This document shows positions 43,882 to 52,199 of a DNA stretch of 52,609 bases, piece by piece. This DNA is from CBFIGX01 sp965662265 (GTDB lineage: Bacteria > Bacteroidota > Bacteroidia > Flavobacteriales > UBA7430). Positions within the stretch are counted from its first letter, which is position 1. The number at the start of each line of letters is the position of its first letter. A model generated the notes under the pieces. That model was not told the DNA's origin, did not search any database, and saw nothing but the letters and a program-made list of their open reading frames with translations. The translations under genes and the position numbers were made by a program. The DNA is taken from contig CBFIGX010000011.1 in assembly GCA_965662265.1 (NCBI GenBank), forward strand, positions 1-52,609. The letters are read 5' to 3'.

Positions 43882-45414
43882 CTACTTTTTTATATTTGCT
43901 AATGCTGCATCAATCCTTTTTAAAACTTCTTCTTTTCCTAATAGCGAAGCAATATCATTCATAGAAGCCCCCGCACCGAGTCCGGTTACAGATACTCTAA
44001 ATCCTGGCATTACTGCCCCAAATCCCAATTCTTTCTGTTCTAAGAAGGTTTTAAAACATGCTCCAATACTCTCAGGGTCAAAATTTTCTAATTCGGCAAG
44101 CAACTCTCTAAGTTCAAGTATAATTTCTGGCGTATGCTCTTTCCATTTTTTCTTAATAGTTTTTGCATCATACTCTTTAGGCGCCTCAAAGAAATAACGC
44201 CCTTCTGCTAAAATATCCTTTACAAAAGTAGCCCGTTCTTTCATCAAATCACATACCTCAGCCAAATACGCATCCGAGGCAACTAAATTTTCTTTGGTCA
44301 AATAAGGTCTAAGTTTCTTAGCTAAAGAAATTCCATCTTCCATTCTGAGATATTGCTGATTAAACCACTTGGTTTTATCAAAATCAAATTTTGCTCCAGC
44401 TTTCCCCACGCGTTCTAAAGAGAATGCCTCTATGAGTTGCGACATATTAAAAATCTCTTGTGCCGTTCCAGGGTTCCATCCTAAAAAGGCCAACATATTG
44501 TTAAAAGCGTTTGGGTAAAATCCGCGCTCTCTGTAACCTGACGATTGCTCGCCAGTTTCAGGATTCTTCCAGTTGGTAGGGAAAACTGGAAATCCTAATC
44601 GGTCTCCATCGCGCTTAGAGAGCTTGCCATTACCATCAGGCTTTAAAATTAAAGGTAGGTGAGCAAAGTCAGGCATTTTGTCTTCCCAACCTAAACACTT
44701 GTATAACAGAACGTGAAGTGGTGCAGAGGGCAACCATTCTTCACCTCTAATAACATGAGAAATATTCATTAAGAAATCGTCAACTACATTGGCTAGGTGA
44801 TAGGTTGGCATACCGTCAGATTTAAACAATACTTTATCGTCTAGGTGATTGGTATTCACACTTACCCAACCGCGAATAATATCCTTAAACTTAACCTCCT
44901 CATTACGAGGCATTTTTATTCTAATAACGTATTTATCGCCGGCTTTTAAACGTTTTTCTACCTCTTCAGCCGAAAGAGTAAGAGCATTTTTCATGCTACT
45001 TCTCGTAATACCATTATATTGCGGGGATGCCATTCCTGCGGCTTTTAATCTCACGCGCATGGCATCCAACTCTTCGGCGGTGTCAAATGCATAATAGGCG
45101 TGCCCCGCCTCTATTAATTGATCTGCATATTGCCTGTACATTGCCTTTCGTTCAGACTGTCGGTATGGTCCTTTATCGCCACCTACCGAGACTCCTTCGT
45201 CAATAGTCATTCCACACCAGTTGAGGGCATCTACAATATAAGCCTCTGCTCCTGGCACAAATCTCGTTTGGTCCGTATCTTCTATACGAAGTAAAAAGTC
45301 ACCACCATGCTTCTTGGCAAACAAGTAGTTATAAAGGGCGGTTCTTACACCCCCCATGTGAAGTGGCCCTGTAGGGCTGGGAGCAAATCGTACTCTTGTT
45401 CGTCTATTTTCCAT
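43882..45414 (-). CDS. gltX: Glutamate--tRNA ligase
   Basis: GluRS of 510 residues charges tRNA-Glu. The HIGH motif is APSPTGPLHMGG at 11-22, the KMSKS-like motif is KLSKRDG, and the ADPxCG region is replaced as usual in this lineage. The conserved LRIEDTDQTR and IRGEEWLPSAPLHVLLY segments are present, plus a helical anticodon-binding C-terminal half. The ATG 45414 gives MENRRTRVRFAPSPTG, the normal start; a TTG at 45426 would lie inside the -7 element. The unit ends with folB. Confidence 0.96.
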   Translation of the reverse strand: MENRRTRVRFAPSPTGPLHMGGVRTALYNYLFAKKHGGDFLLRIEDTDQTRFVPGAEAYIVDALNWCGMTIDEGVSVGGDKGPYRQSERKAMYRQYADQLIEAGHAYYAFDTAEELDAMRVRLKAAGMASPQYNGITRSSMKNALTLSAEEVEKRLKAGDKYVIRIKMPRNEEVKFKDIIRGWVSVNTNHLDDKVLFKSDGMPTYHLANVVDDFLMNISHVIRGEEWLPSAPLHVLLYKCLGWEDKMPDFAHLPLILKPDGNGKLSKRDGDRLGFPVFPTNWKNPETGEQSSGYRERGFYPNAFNNMLAFLGWNPGTAQEIFNMSQLIEAFSLERVGKAGAKFDFDKTKWFNQQYLRMEDGISLAKKLRPYLTKENLVASDAYLAEVCDLMKERATFVKDILAEGRYFFEAPKEYDAKTIKKKWKEHTPEIILELRELLAELENFDPESIGACFKTFLEQKELGFGAVMPGFRVSVTGLGAGASMNDIASLLGKEEVLKRIDAALANIKK

Positions 45415-45423
45415 ATAACTAAC

Positions 45424-45431
45424 CAAATTTA
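45424..45431 (-). promoter_or_regulatory. -7 element of gltX
   Basis: TAAATTTG on the minus strand is a perfect -7 match 9 bases before the ATG at 45414; the nearest -33-like TTG is only about 14 bases upstream, shorter than usual. Confidence 0.35.
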
Positions 45432-45670
45432 AGTGGGCAAAATTACAAAATTAAATACGGAGGATATAGTTAGATATTCGATGTTTATAATTCCTCATTT
45501 AAATCACTCCAAAATAGGAGTTTTGATGTCTTACAGAAACTGGTTTGAGGCTGAAAAAAAAGACTGAATATTAATTTTTATCGCGATTCGTTTAATGGGA
45601 AGAGGTTCTCTCTGCATATTATCTGGAAGATGAGTTTAACTAAATAAACATAATACCTTACTTTTGTGAT

Positions 45671-48600
45671 ATGCAAAATGCCTACGATCATTTAATTGAA
45701 AAGCTACAAACCTTTACACAGAAGTATTACAAAAACCTGTTAATACGAGGGTTTATATTGTGCTTTAGTGCCATAGCCATAGCATTTGTGAGTCTTACAG
45801 TGCTCGAATACTTTGGTCGATTTAGTATTGTTGTTCGTACATTTATTTTTTGGAGTTTTGTTAGCTTAGCCATCATTGTTTTAATTAAGTGGATTATAAG
45901 GCCACTTCTTCAGCTCACAAAACTCAGCAAACGAATAAGTGAAGAGGAAGCAGCCCTTATCATTGGGAAACACTTTCCTGAGGTGGCTGATAAATTACTG
46001 AATGTCATTCAGTTAAAACAACAAAACCATTCTAATATAAAGCTTCTAGAGGCAAGTATAGAGCAAAAGTCGTTAACTTTAGAGCCTATCCCTTTTGCTC
46101 GTGCTGTTTCCTTTTCTGAAAACAAACGTTATCTAAAATACAGCCTTGCTCCTCTTATTTTGGTTACTGCCTTATTTGCTGGTAACAAGAAAGAAGTTAT
46201 TACTGAGAGTGGATCTCGACTGCTTAACTATCAAACAGCCTACATCCCTCCTCCCCCATTTGAATTTGAATTTCTTAATAAATCTTTAGAGGTTGTTCAG
46301 CATCAAGATTACGTTTTAAAAGTTAAACTTAAAGGTGAAAAAATACCTACGGAGGCTTTTTTAGAATTGAATAATCTAATGATTAAAATGAAAGCCAAAG
46401 GCGAACATATCTTTGAATACCGCTTTAACAATATTCAAAACAGTGTTATTTTTAAGTGCAATGCTGGAGGCTTGTATTCCACGGAAGAAGAGATTCGGGT
46501 AATTAAAGCTCCTAGTCTTAACACTTTTACTGTAGACTTGAATTACCCATCATATACCCAACAAAAAAACGAACGTTTAGATAATCAGGGGAATTTATTT
46601 ATACCAGAAGGAACGACTATTGACTGGTCCTTTGGCACGGAACATAGCTCTGGATTGAAAATGCTGTGGGGTAAAGAAGTTACAGAACTTGAGGCTACAG
46701 AAAATAATACCTTTACGCTTCAAAGAACAGTATACAATAATGCGAGTTACACCCTACTTCCCTACAACAATAATATAGAAAACAACGACTCTGCAAGCTA
46801 TAATATACAGGTCGTTAAAGACGCTTTTCCTACTGTAGACGTTATAGAAAGTAAAGATTCGACTCAAATACAACAGCGCTATTTTCAAGGGCGTATAAAG
46901 GATGACTATGGCTTTACGAAATTTCAATTTCGTGTTCGTAACATAACCAATGGTTGGGACAGTATTGTTCCAATACAAATTGGTAAATCGGTTACTTCAG
47001 ATCCTTTTTTCTTCATCTTTGATATGAGCCAGATACAACTAGGACCGGACGATGCTATAGAATACATGTTTGAGGTATTTGATAATGACGGAGTCAATGG
47101 GGCTAAAAAATCTCAAAGTAAATCTTTTGAGTTTAAGCGCCCAAGCAAAGAAGAACTTCAGGAGATGCAAGCAGAAAAAACGGAAGAATTAAAAGAAGAA
47201 TTAAAAGAGAATATAGACCTGGCCAAAGAGCTTCAGAAAGAATTTAAAGAGTTACAAAAAAAGCTGCTTGATAAATCAGAGTTGAGCTGGAAGGATAAAC
47301 AAAATGTAAACGAACTTATTGAAAAGCAAAAAAAATTAGAGCGAAATATTGATCAGATAGCTGAAAAAAACAAAGAGAAAAATGCTGAAATTAATGCCTT
47401 TTCAGAACAAGATAAGCGCATTATGGATAAGCAAAAGCAACTTCAAGAATTAATGGAAGATTTGATGACTGAAGAGATGAGATCGCTATTTGATGAACTT
47501 GAAAAGCTACAAGATGAGATGATGTCTAAAGAGTGGATGGAAAAGCTCGAAGAACTCCAAATGAACAATGAAGACCTTGAAAAAGAGCTAGACAGAAATC
47601 TTGAAATGCTCAAAAAATTTGAGTTCGAACAAGCGTTAGAGGAAAATATTGAAGGCTTAGAATCATTAAAGCAAAAACAAGAAGCGCTAAAACTGGCCAA
47701 TGATGACAAATCAAAATCTCAAGAGCAGATTAGTGAAGAGCAAAAAAAGTTGAACGAAGAATTTGATCGTTTGTCTGAAAAGATAGATGATTTACACGAG
47801 AAAAATCAGGAACTAGAAAGGCAAGAGAACTTAGAAGACACCTCAGAACTCCAAGAACAGATTAAGCAAGATATGCAAAACAGTTCTGAAAATGCCGAGA
47901 AGAAAAAAAGAAAAAAAACCAGTAAATCTCAAGAGCAATCTTTAGAAAAAATAGATGAGTTACAACAAAAACTACAATCTGCCCAACAACAATTTGGCGA
48001 GCAAGGCCCTTCTGAAGACATGGGCGCCCTTCGTCAAATCCTTGAAAACCTCATAGACTTATCTCTAGAAGAGGAAGACCTCCTAGAATCTTTATCTAGC
48101 ACCAACCAAAACGACCCAGAGTACGTATCGCACATCCAATTACAAAATAAATTACTAGATAATTCTAAGGTCCTAGAAGACTCTTTATTTGCCCTTAGTA
48201 AGCGACAAGCACAAATAAAGGCAACTATAAATAGAGAGATGAATGCCATTAACAGCAACATCAAAAAATCCTTGGATCATATGGCGGAACGTGAAACAGA
48301 TAAAGCACTAACTAGGCAACAGTTAGTAATGACTTCTGCCAACAATTTGGCACTTCTTCTTAGTGATGTCCTTACCAATATGCAGCAAGAAATGGCAGAC
48401 AAGATGCCAGGAGAACAACAGTGTAATAAACCCGGGAGTGGTAACCCTAAGCCCGGAGACCTCAAAAAGATGCAGGAACAGCTGAAGCAACAACTGGAAC
48501 AAATGAAAAAGAAAGGCCAAAAAGATGGTGAAGGGCAAGACAAAAAAGGAGACAAAGGTCGTAATAAAGAGCTGGCCAAAATGATGGGGCGTCAAGAAGT

Positions 48601-48988
48601 TATTCGGCAACAACTGGAAAAAATAGCCGACGGAGTTGAAGAGAAAGAGAATGGTAACTCTGACAACGTTCGTGATGCTATAGAAAAAATGGAAGAAACC
48701 GAACAAGACATCGTAAATGACAACATCACGCAAGAAACATTGAATCGTCAAAAACAAATTATTGAACACCTACTTGACGCTGAACGTGCTGAGCAAGAGC
48801 GAGATGAAGAAGAAAAAAGAGAGGCTAAAGAGGCACAACAAATCCCACATCATATTGATGAGATGTTAGAAGAATACAAAAAAAATAAACAAAAACAAGC
48901 CGAACTGCTTCGTACCATACCCCCAAAATTGAAACCTTTTTATAAAAATAAGGTAAAAGAATATTTTGAAAAATTAAACCGCCCTTGA
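45671..48988 (+). CDS. DUF4175 family membrane protein with long coiled coils
   Basis: A 1105-residue protein. Two transmembrane segments lie near residues 22-45 and 50-72 and a third near 155-172. A large beta-rich domain in the periplasm or lumen spans about 180-490. From about 490 to the end it is almost only Glu, Lys, Gln, Leu and Asp, giving long coiled coils (for example KELQKEFKELQKKL, EKLEELQMNNEDLEKEL), with a shorter Gly/Pro-rich break near 910-925. This arrangement matches DUF4175 family members. The function is unknown. The stop overlaps the ybeY start (TGATG), so it may be translated together with the rRNA-processing enzyme. Confidence 0.82.
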   Translation: MQNAYDHLIEKLQTFTQKYYKNLLIRGFILCFSAIAIAFVSLTVLEYFGRFSIVVRTFIFWSFVSLAIIVLIKWIIRPLLQLTKLSKRISEEEAALIIGKHFPEVADKLLNVIQLKQQNHSNIKLLEASIEQKSLTLEPIPFARAVSFSENKRYLKYSLAPLILVTALFAGNKKEVITESGSRLLNYQTAYIPPPPFEFEFLNKSLEVVQHQDYVLKVKLKGEKIPTEAFLELNNLMIKMKAKGEHIFEYRFNNIQNSVIFKCNAGGLYSTEEEIRVIKAPSLNTFTVDLNYPSYTQQKNERLDNQGNLFIPEGTTIDWSFGTEHSSGLKMLWGKEVTELEATENNTFTLQRTVYNNASYTLLPYNNNIENNDSASYNIQVVKDAFPTVDVIESKDSTQIQQRYFQGRIKDDYGFTKFQFRVRNITNGWDSIVPIQIGKSVTSDPFFFIFDMSQIQLGPDDAIEYMFEVFDNDGVNGAKKSQSKSFEFKRPSKEELQEMQAEKTEELKEELKENIDLAKELQKEFKELQKKLLDKSELSWKDKQNVNELIEKQKKLERNIDQIAEKNKEKNAEINAFSEQDKRIMDKQKQLQELMEDLMTEEMRSLFDELEKLQDEMMSKEWMEKLEELQMNNEDLEKELDRNLEMLKKFEFEQALEENIEGLESLKQKQEALKLANDDKSKSQEQISEEQKKLNEEFDRLSEKIDDLHEKNQELERQENLEDTSELQEQIKQDMQNSSENAEKKKRKKTSKSQEQSLEKIDELQQKLQSAQQQFGEQGPSEDMGALRQILENLIDLSLEEEDLLESLSSTNQNDPEYVSHIQLQNKLLDNSKVLEDSLFALSKRQAQIKATINREMNAINSNIKKSLDHMAERETDKALTRQQLVMTSANNLALLLSDVLTNMQQEMADKMPGEQQCNKPGSGNPKPGDLKKMQEQLKQQLEQMKKKGQKDGEGQDKKGDKGRNKELAKMMGRQEVIRQQLEKIADGVEEKENGNSDNVRDAIEKMEETEQDIVNDNITQETLNRQKQIIEHLLDAERAEQERDEEEKREAKEAQQIPHHIDEMLEEYKKNKQKQAELLRTIPPKLKPFYKNKVKEYFEKLNRP

Positions 48989-49410
48989 TGACCTCCTCTA
49001 ACATTGAATTTCATACGCAAAATAACTTTACACTTGAGGATGAAGATAATATAGTCTTGTGGTTACATAGGGCTGCAAAAGAAGAAAAAAAACACATCGA
49101 AGGGGTTCAATATATCTTCTGTGACGATGCTTATTTGCATAAAATTAATCTAGAGTTTTTAAAGCACGATAATTACACGGACATTATCACTTTTGATTAT
49201 TGTATAGGTGATGAGTTAATTAGTGATATTTATATCAGTACTGAGCGAGTAAAAGAAAACGCAAAAATATACGAGGTGTCTTTTAAAGAAGAATTGAAAC
49301 GAGTTATGATTCATGGACTACTTCATTTGTGCGGCTACAAAGACAAATCAAAAGATGAAGCCATGCAAATGCGCGAAAAAGAAAATTTTTACTTATCTTT
49401 GAACTCTTAA
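48988..49410 (+). CDS. ybeY: Endoribonuclease YbeY (rRNA maturation factor)
   Basis: YbeY is a zinc-dependent endoribonuclease for 16S rRNA processing and ribosome quality control. The 140-residue protein has the family's DNYTDIITFDY segment and the metal-binding helix HGLLHLCGYKD at 109-119, with His109 and His113. The usual third His of HxxxHxxGYDH is Asp119, preceded by Lys; this Lys-Asp variant is the normal form in Bacteroidota, so activity is expected. ATG 48988 overlaps the stop of the upstream gene by one base; a TTG at 48985 is the alternative. Confidence 0.93.
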   Translation: MTSSNIEFHTQNNFTLEDEDNIVLWLHRAAKEEKKHIEGVQYIFCDDAYLHKINLEFLKHDNYTDIITFDYCIGDELISDIYISTERVKENAKIYEVSFKEELKRVMIHGLLHLCGYKDKSKDEAMQMREKENFYLSLNS

Positions 49411-49449
49411 ATGCTGGTTTTCAGATACTTATAATGATTAAACGCAAAT

Positions 49450-49465
49450 TGTTCCACGTGGAACC
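49450..49465. promoter_or_regulatory. parS-like site upstream of mnmG
   Basis: GTTCCACGTGGAAC (49451-49464) is a perfect 14-bp palindrome. With the flanking T it matches the ParB-binding parS consensus TGTTnCACGTGnAACA at 15 of 16 positions. It lies 8 bases before the mnmG ATG. Confidence 0.75.
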
Positions 49466-49472
49466 CTAACTT

Positions 49473-51341
49473 ATGTTTCAAGAAGAATATGACGTTATTG
49501 TTGTTGGCGCAGGCCATGCAGGTTGTGAAGCAGCCGCTGCGTCCGCAAATTTAGGTGCCAAGACTCTGTTGATTACTATGAATATGGAGACCATCGCACA
49601 AATGTCTTGCAACCCTGCTATGGGCGGTGTGGCTAAGGGACAGATCATAAGAGAAATAGATGCCTTAGGTGGCTACTCAGCGATCATCACGGACGAAACA
49701 ATGATTCAGTTTAAAATGCTTAACCAGTCTAAAGGTCCTGCAATGTGGAGTCCTAGAGCTCAATCGGATAGAATGCTTTTTGCTCGTAGATGGCGCCAAG
49801 TACTCGAAGGCATAGATAATCTTGACTTTTGGCAAGAAATGGTTACAGGCTTGCTTGTTAAAGACAATCGCATAACTGGTGTTAAGACTAGTTTAGGGCT
49901 TCACTTAAAAGCCAAAACCGTTATACTTACCAACGGAACCTTCCTCAATGGACTAATTCATATTGGCGATAAAAAATTTGGAGGTGGAAGAGCTGCAGAA
50001 AGACCTGCAATAGGCATTACTTCGGACCTTGAAAAACTAGGTTTTGTATCGGGCAGGATGAAAACTGGTACGCCACCAAGAGTAGATGGAAGAACACTCG
50101 ACTTTTCCAAAATGGAAGAACAACCAGGAGATGATAAGATGGTAGGGTTTTCGTTTAAAAATACAAAAAAACCAAACAGTCAACGATCCTGCTTCATTAC
50201 CTACACCTCACCTGAAGTGCATGAGATTCTGAAAACTGGATTCGAAAAATCGCCCATGTTTCAGGGAAGAATAAAAGGTTTAGGACCAAGATACTGCCCT
50301 TCGATAGAAGATAAGATTACACGATTTGCAGATAAGAATAGACATCAAATATTTGTAGAACCAGAAGGCTGGAATACCTGCGAGATTTATGTTAACGGCT
50401 TTTCTACCTCACTTCCAGAAGAAGTTCAATTACAAGCTTTAAGAAAAATTCCTGGCTTTGAAAAGGCCAAAATGTTCAGGCCTGGTTATGCAATAGAATA
50501 TGACTACTTCCCTCCTACGCAACTACAACATAGTTTAGAAACAAAACTTGTGGATGGGTTGTACTTTGCAGGGCAAATAAATGGAACTACTGGATATGAA
50601 GAGGCTGCCTGTCAGGGCTTGATGTCTGGCATCAACGCGGCAAGAAAAACTCAAAACAAAGAACCTATTACACTTAGCAGGTCTGATGCATATATTGGCG
50701 TTTTGATTGACGACCTTATCACAAAAGGCACGGAAGAGCCATATAGAATGTTTACATCAAGAGCAGAATATCGAATACTACTTAGGCAAGACAATGCTGA
50801 CATAAGACTAACACAAAAAGGATACGATATAGGCTTGGCAGGTCAGGATAGGTTAAACCGTTTAAATGAAAAACTTGATTATATCAACAAGCTAAAGACC
50901 TACTTAGACAAAACCTCTGTAGATCCAAAAGAAATCAACCCAATACTAGAAGAGTTAAACTCAAGCTCTATACTTCAAAAAACAAAACTCAGCAAAATTC
51001 TGTCTAGGCCGCAGCTAAAATTTAAAAACCTAGTTCACCTAACGTGTATTAACGATTTCATAATGCAACATGGCGAAGACTCTGAAGGCATAGAGCAGTG
51101 TATGATACAAATAAAATACAGCGGTTATATAAACAGAGAAAAAGACAACGCTGAAAAACTAACCCGCCTAGAATACATTCGAATACCTGAGAGCTTTGAA
51201 TACAATAAGTTGGCATCGCTATCTTCTGAAGCCAAACAAAAACTCACTAGCATTAGACCAAAAACCATTGCACATGCCAGTAGAGTTTCGGGAGTTTCTC
51301 CAGCCGATATTTCTGTTCTTTTGGTTTATATGGGCAGATAG
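49473..51341 (+). CDS. mnmG: tRNA uridine-5-carboxymethylaminomethyl modification enzyme MnmG
   Basis: MnmG (GidA) works with MnmE to modify U34 in the wobble position of several tRNAs. The 622-residue FAD protein shows the dinucleotide motif VIVVGAGHAGCEAA at 8-21, SCNPAMGGVAKGQ near 46-58, GTPPRVDGRT near 200, YCPSIEDKI near 268-276 and the C-terminal helical region with SGVSPADISVLL. Length is normal. Its 5' and 3' ends are bracketed by parS-like palindromes; the TAG stop (51339-51341) shares its last base with the second one. mnmG genes lie close to the replication origin in many bacteria. Confidence 0.97.
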   Translation: MFQEEYDVIVVGAGHAGCEAAAASANLGAKTLLITMNMETIAQMSCNPAMGGVAKGQIIREIDALGGYSAIITDETMIQFKMLNQSKGPAMWSPRAQSDRMLFARRWRQVLEGIDNLDFWQEMVTGLLVKDNRITGVKTSLGLHLKAKTVILTNGTFLNGLIHIGDKKFGGGRAAERPAIGITSDLEKLGFVSGRMKTGTPPRVDGRTLDFSKMEEQPGDDKMVGFSFKNTKKPNSQRSCFITYTSPEVHEILKTGFEKSPMFQGRIKGLGPRYCPSIEDKITRFADKNRHQIFVEPEGWNTCEIYVNGFSTSLPEEVQLQALRKIPGFEKAKMFRPGYAIEYDYFPPTQLQHSLETKLVDGLYFAGQINGTTGYEEAACQGLMSGINAARKTQNKEPITLSRSDAYIGVLIDDLITKGTEEPYRMFTSRAEYRILLRQDNADIRLTQKGYDIGLAGQDRLNRLNEKLDYINKLKTYLDKTSVDPKEINPILEELNSSSILQKTKLSKILSRPQLKFKNLVHLTCINDFIMQHGEDSEGIEQCMIQIKYSGYINREKDNAEKLTRLEYIRIPESFEYNKLASLSSEAKQKLTSIRPKTIAHASRVSGVSPADISVLLVYMGR

Positions 51342-51355
51342 TTCCACGTGGAACT
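51340..51355. promoter_or_regulatory. parS-like site at the mnmG stop codon
   Basis: GTTCCACGTGGAAC (51341-51354), the same 14-bp palindrome as at 49451, here flanked by A and T so the 16-mer is also fully palindromic. Its first base is the last base of the mnmG stop codon. No T run follows, so it is unlikely to be a terminator. Confidence 0.75.
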
Positions 51356-51800
51356 ATATCTTGAAACATCTCTCAAATAAAATCTATTTGACTTATTAAT
51401 TTGTCACTTTTAAAATATAATGGAACAGCTATTATATTGATCGTTTACGCAATTCACAAAAATAATTTACACACAAAAAGATGGATAGGCATTTACTAGC
51501 CAGAAATTCGTCATTTAAAGCGTTTTAAGCGCATTTTTTCAGGAATACAACCATAATGATTGCTTTGCCCTGATTTAAGCCCCAAGAGGCTCCTGTGTGG
51601 TCGGTTTTTGCAACTAGATGAGTAGAAATTCTACTCATTTGTGTTTTAAGATGTAAAAATAGGGGTAATGAGCCTCTACCTAAAATGCATTTATTTAAAG
51701 ACGATATAATCAAGCTTCATATCCTATGGAAATAAATGAGCTTGAGCAGTGCCTATTTGACTAATAAATTATATACCTTTATATCAAAATAAATATATAC
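51356..51800. other. Gene-free stretch between mnmG and the pilin gene
   Basis: This stretch of about 445 bases holds no convincing gene. The only longer frame, minus strand 51525-51713, has no recognisable features. It contains the inverted repeat at 51618-51638 and several AT-rich tracts. I saw no consensus DnaA box (TTATnCACA) by eye, no tRNA and no clear terminator. Its 3' end has an imperfect -7-like box TACCTTTA near 51774-51781 before the pilin ATG. Confidence 0.6.
51618..51638. repeat. Inverted repeat with 9-bp arms
   Basis: ATGAGTAGA (51618-51626) and TCTACTCAT (51630-51638) are perfect reverse complements around a 3-base centre. There is no T run next to it, so it is more likely an operator or RNA hairpin than a terminator, 160 bases before the pilin gene. 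Confidence 0.6.
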
Positions 51801-52199
51801 ATGTATAAAAAGATAAAAGCTTTTACACTTGTCGAACTGATGGTTGTACTAGCCATTGTAGGCATATTAGTTCTATTAGCGTTACCAAATTTAATGCCTT
51901 TGATTACAAGAACGAAGAGTTTAGAAGCAAAAATCCATCTGGAACACATTTATAATTTACAAAAGAGTTACTACTACATTCACTCAAGGTACACCGATGA
52001 TTTAAAGGCATTGGGCTATGAGGAAGGACCTTCTATTAAAGAAGGAGGAAATGCCAATTATCAGGTAGAAATTATAACACTTGAGGAAAGAGGTTATGTT
52101 GCGCAAGCATTATCATATATAGACTTTGATGGTGATGGACAATACAATACCTGGACCATCAATCAGGATAAAAAATTGATAGAGGTTATATCGGATTAA
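51801..52199 (+). CDS. Type IV pilin / pseudopilin-like protein
   Basis: A 132-residue protein with the class III prepilin signature: short positively charged leader MYKKIKA, cleavage before Phe8 in A/FTLVELMVVLA (Ala rather than Gly at -1), Glu at mature position 5, and a 20-residue hydrophobic helix, then a helical and beta mature part. A DFDGDGQYNTW stretch near residues 112-122 looks like a calcium loop as in minor pseudopilins. The next gene, starting in its stop codon (TAATG), encodes a prepilin-peptidase-like protein. It may be a type IV pilin or a type II secretion-like pseudopilin; sequence alone does not say. Confidence 0.82.
   Translation: MYKKIKAFTLVELMVVLAIVGILVLLALPNLMPLITRTKSLEAKIHLEHIYNLQKSYYYIHSRYTDDLKALGYEEGPSIKEGGNANYQVEIITLEERGYVAQALSYIDFDGDGQYNTWTINQDKKLIEVISD

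Noticed and set aside
48277..48769. Long minus-strand ORFs of 100 and 148 residues opposite the DUF4175 gene
   Set aside because: They are the antisense of Glu/Lys/Gln-rich coding sequence, giving Phe/Leu/Ser-rich products without motifs or start signals.
51525..51713. 62-residue minus-strand ORF after mnmG
   Set aside because: It covers the inverted repeat, and no family or upstream promoter is visible.
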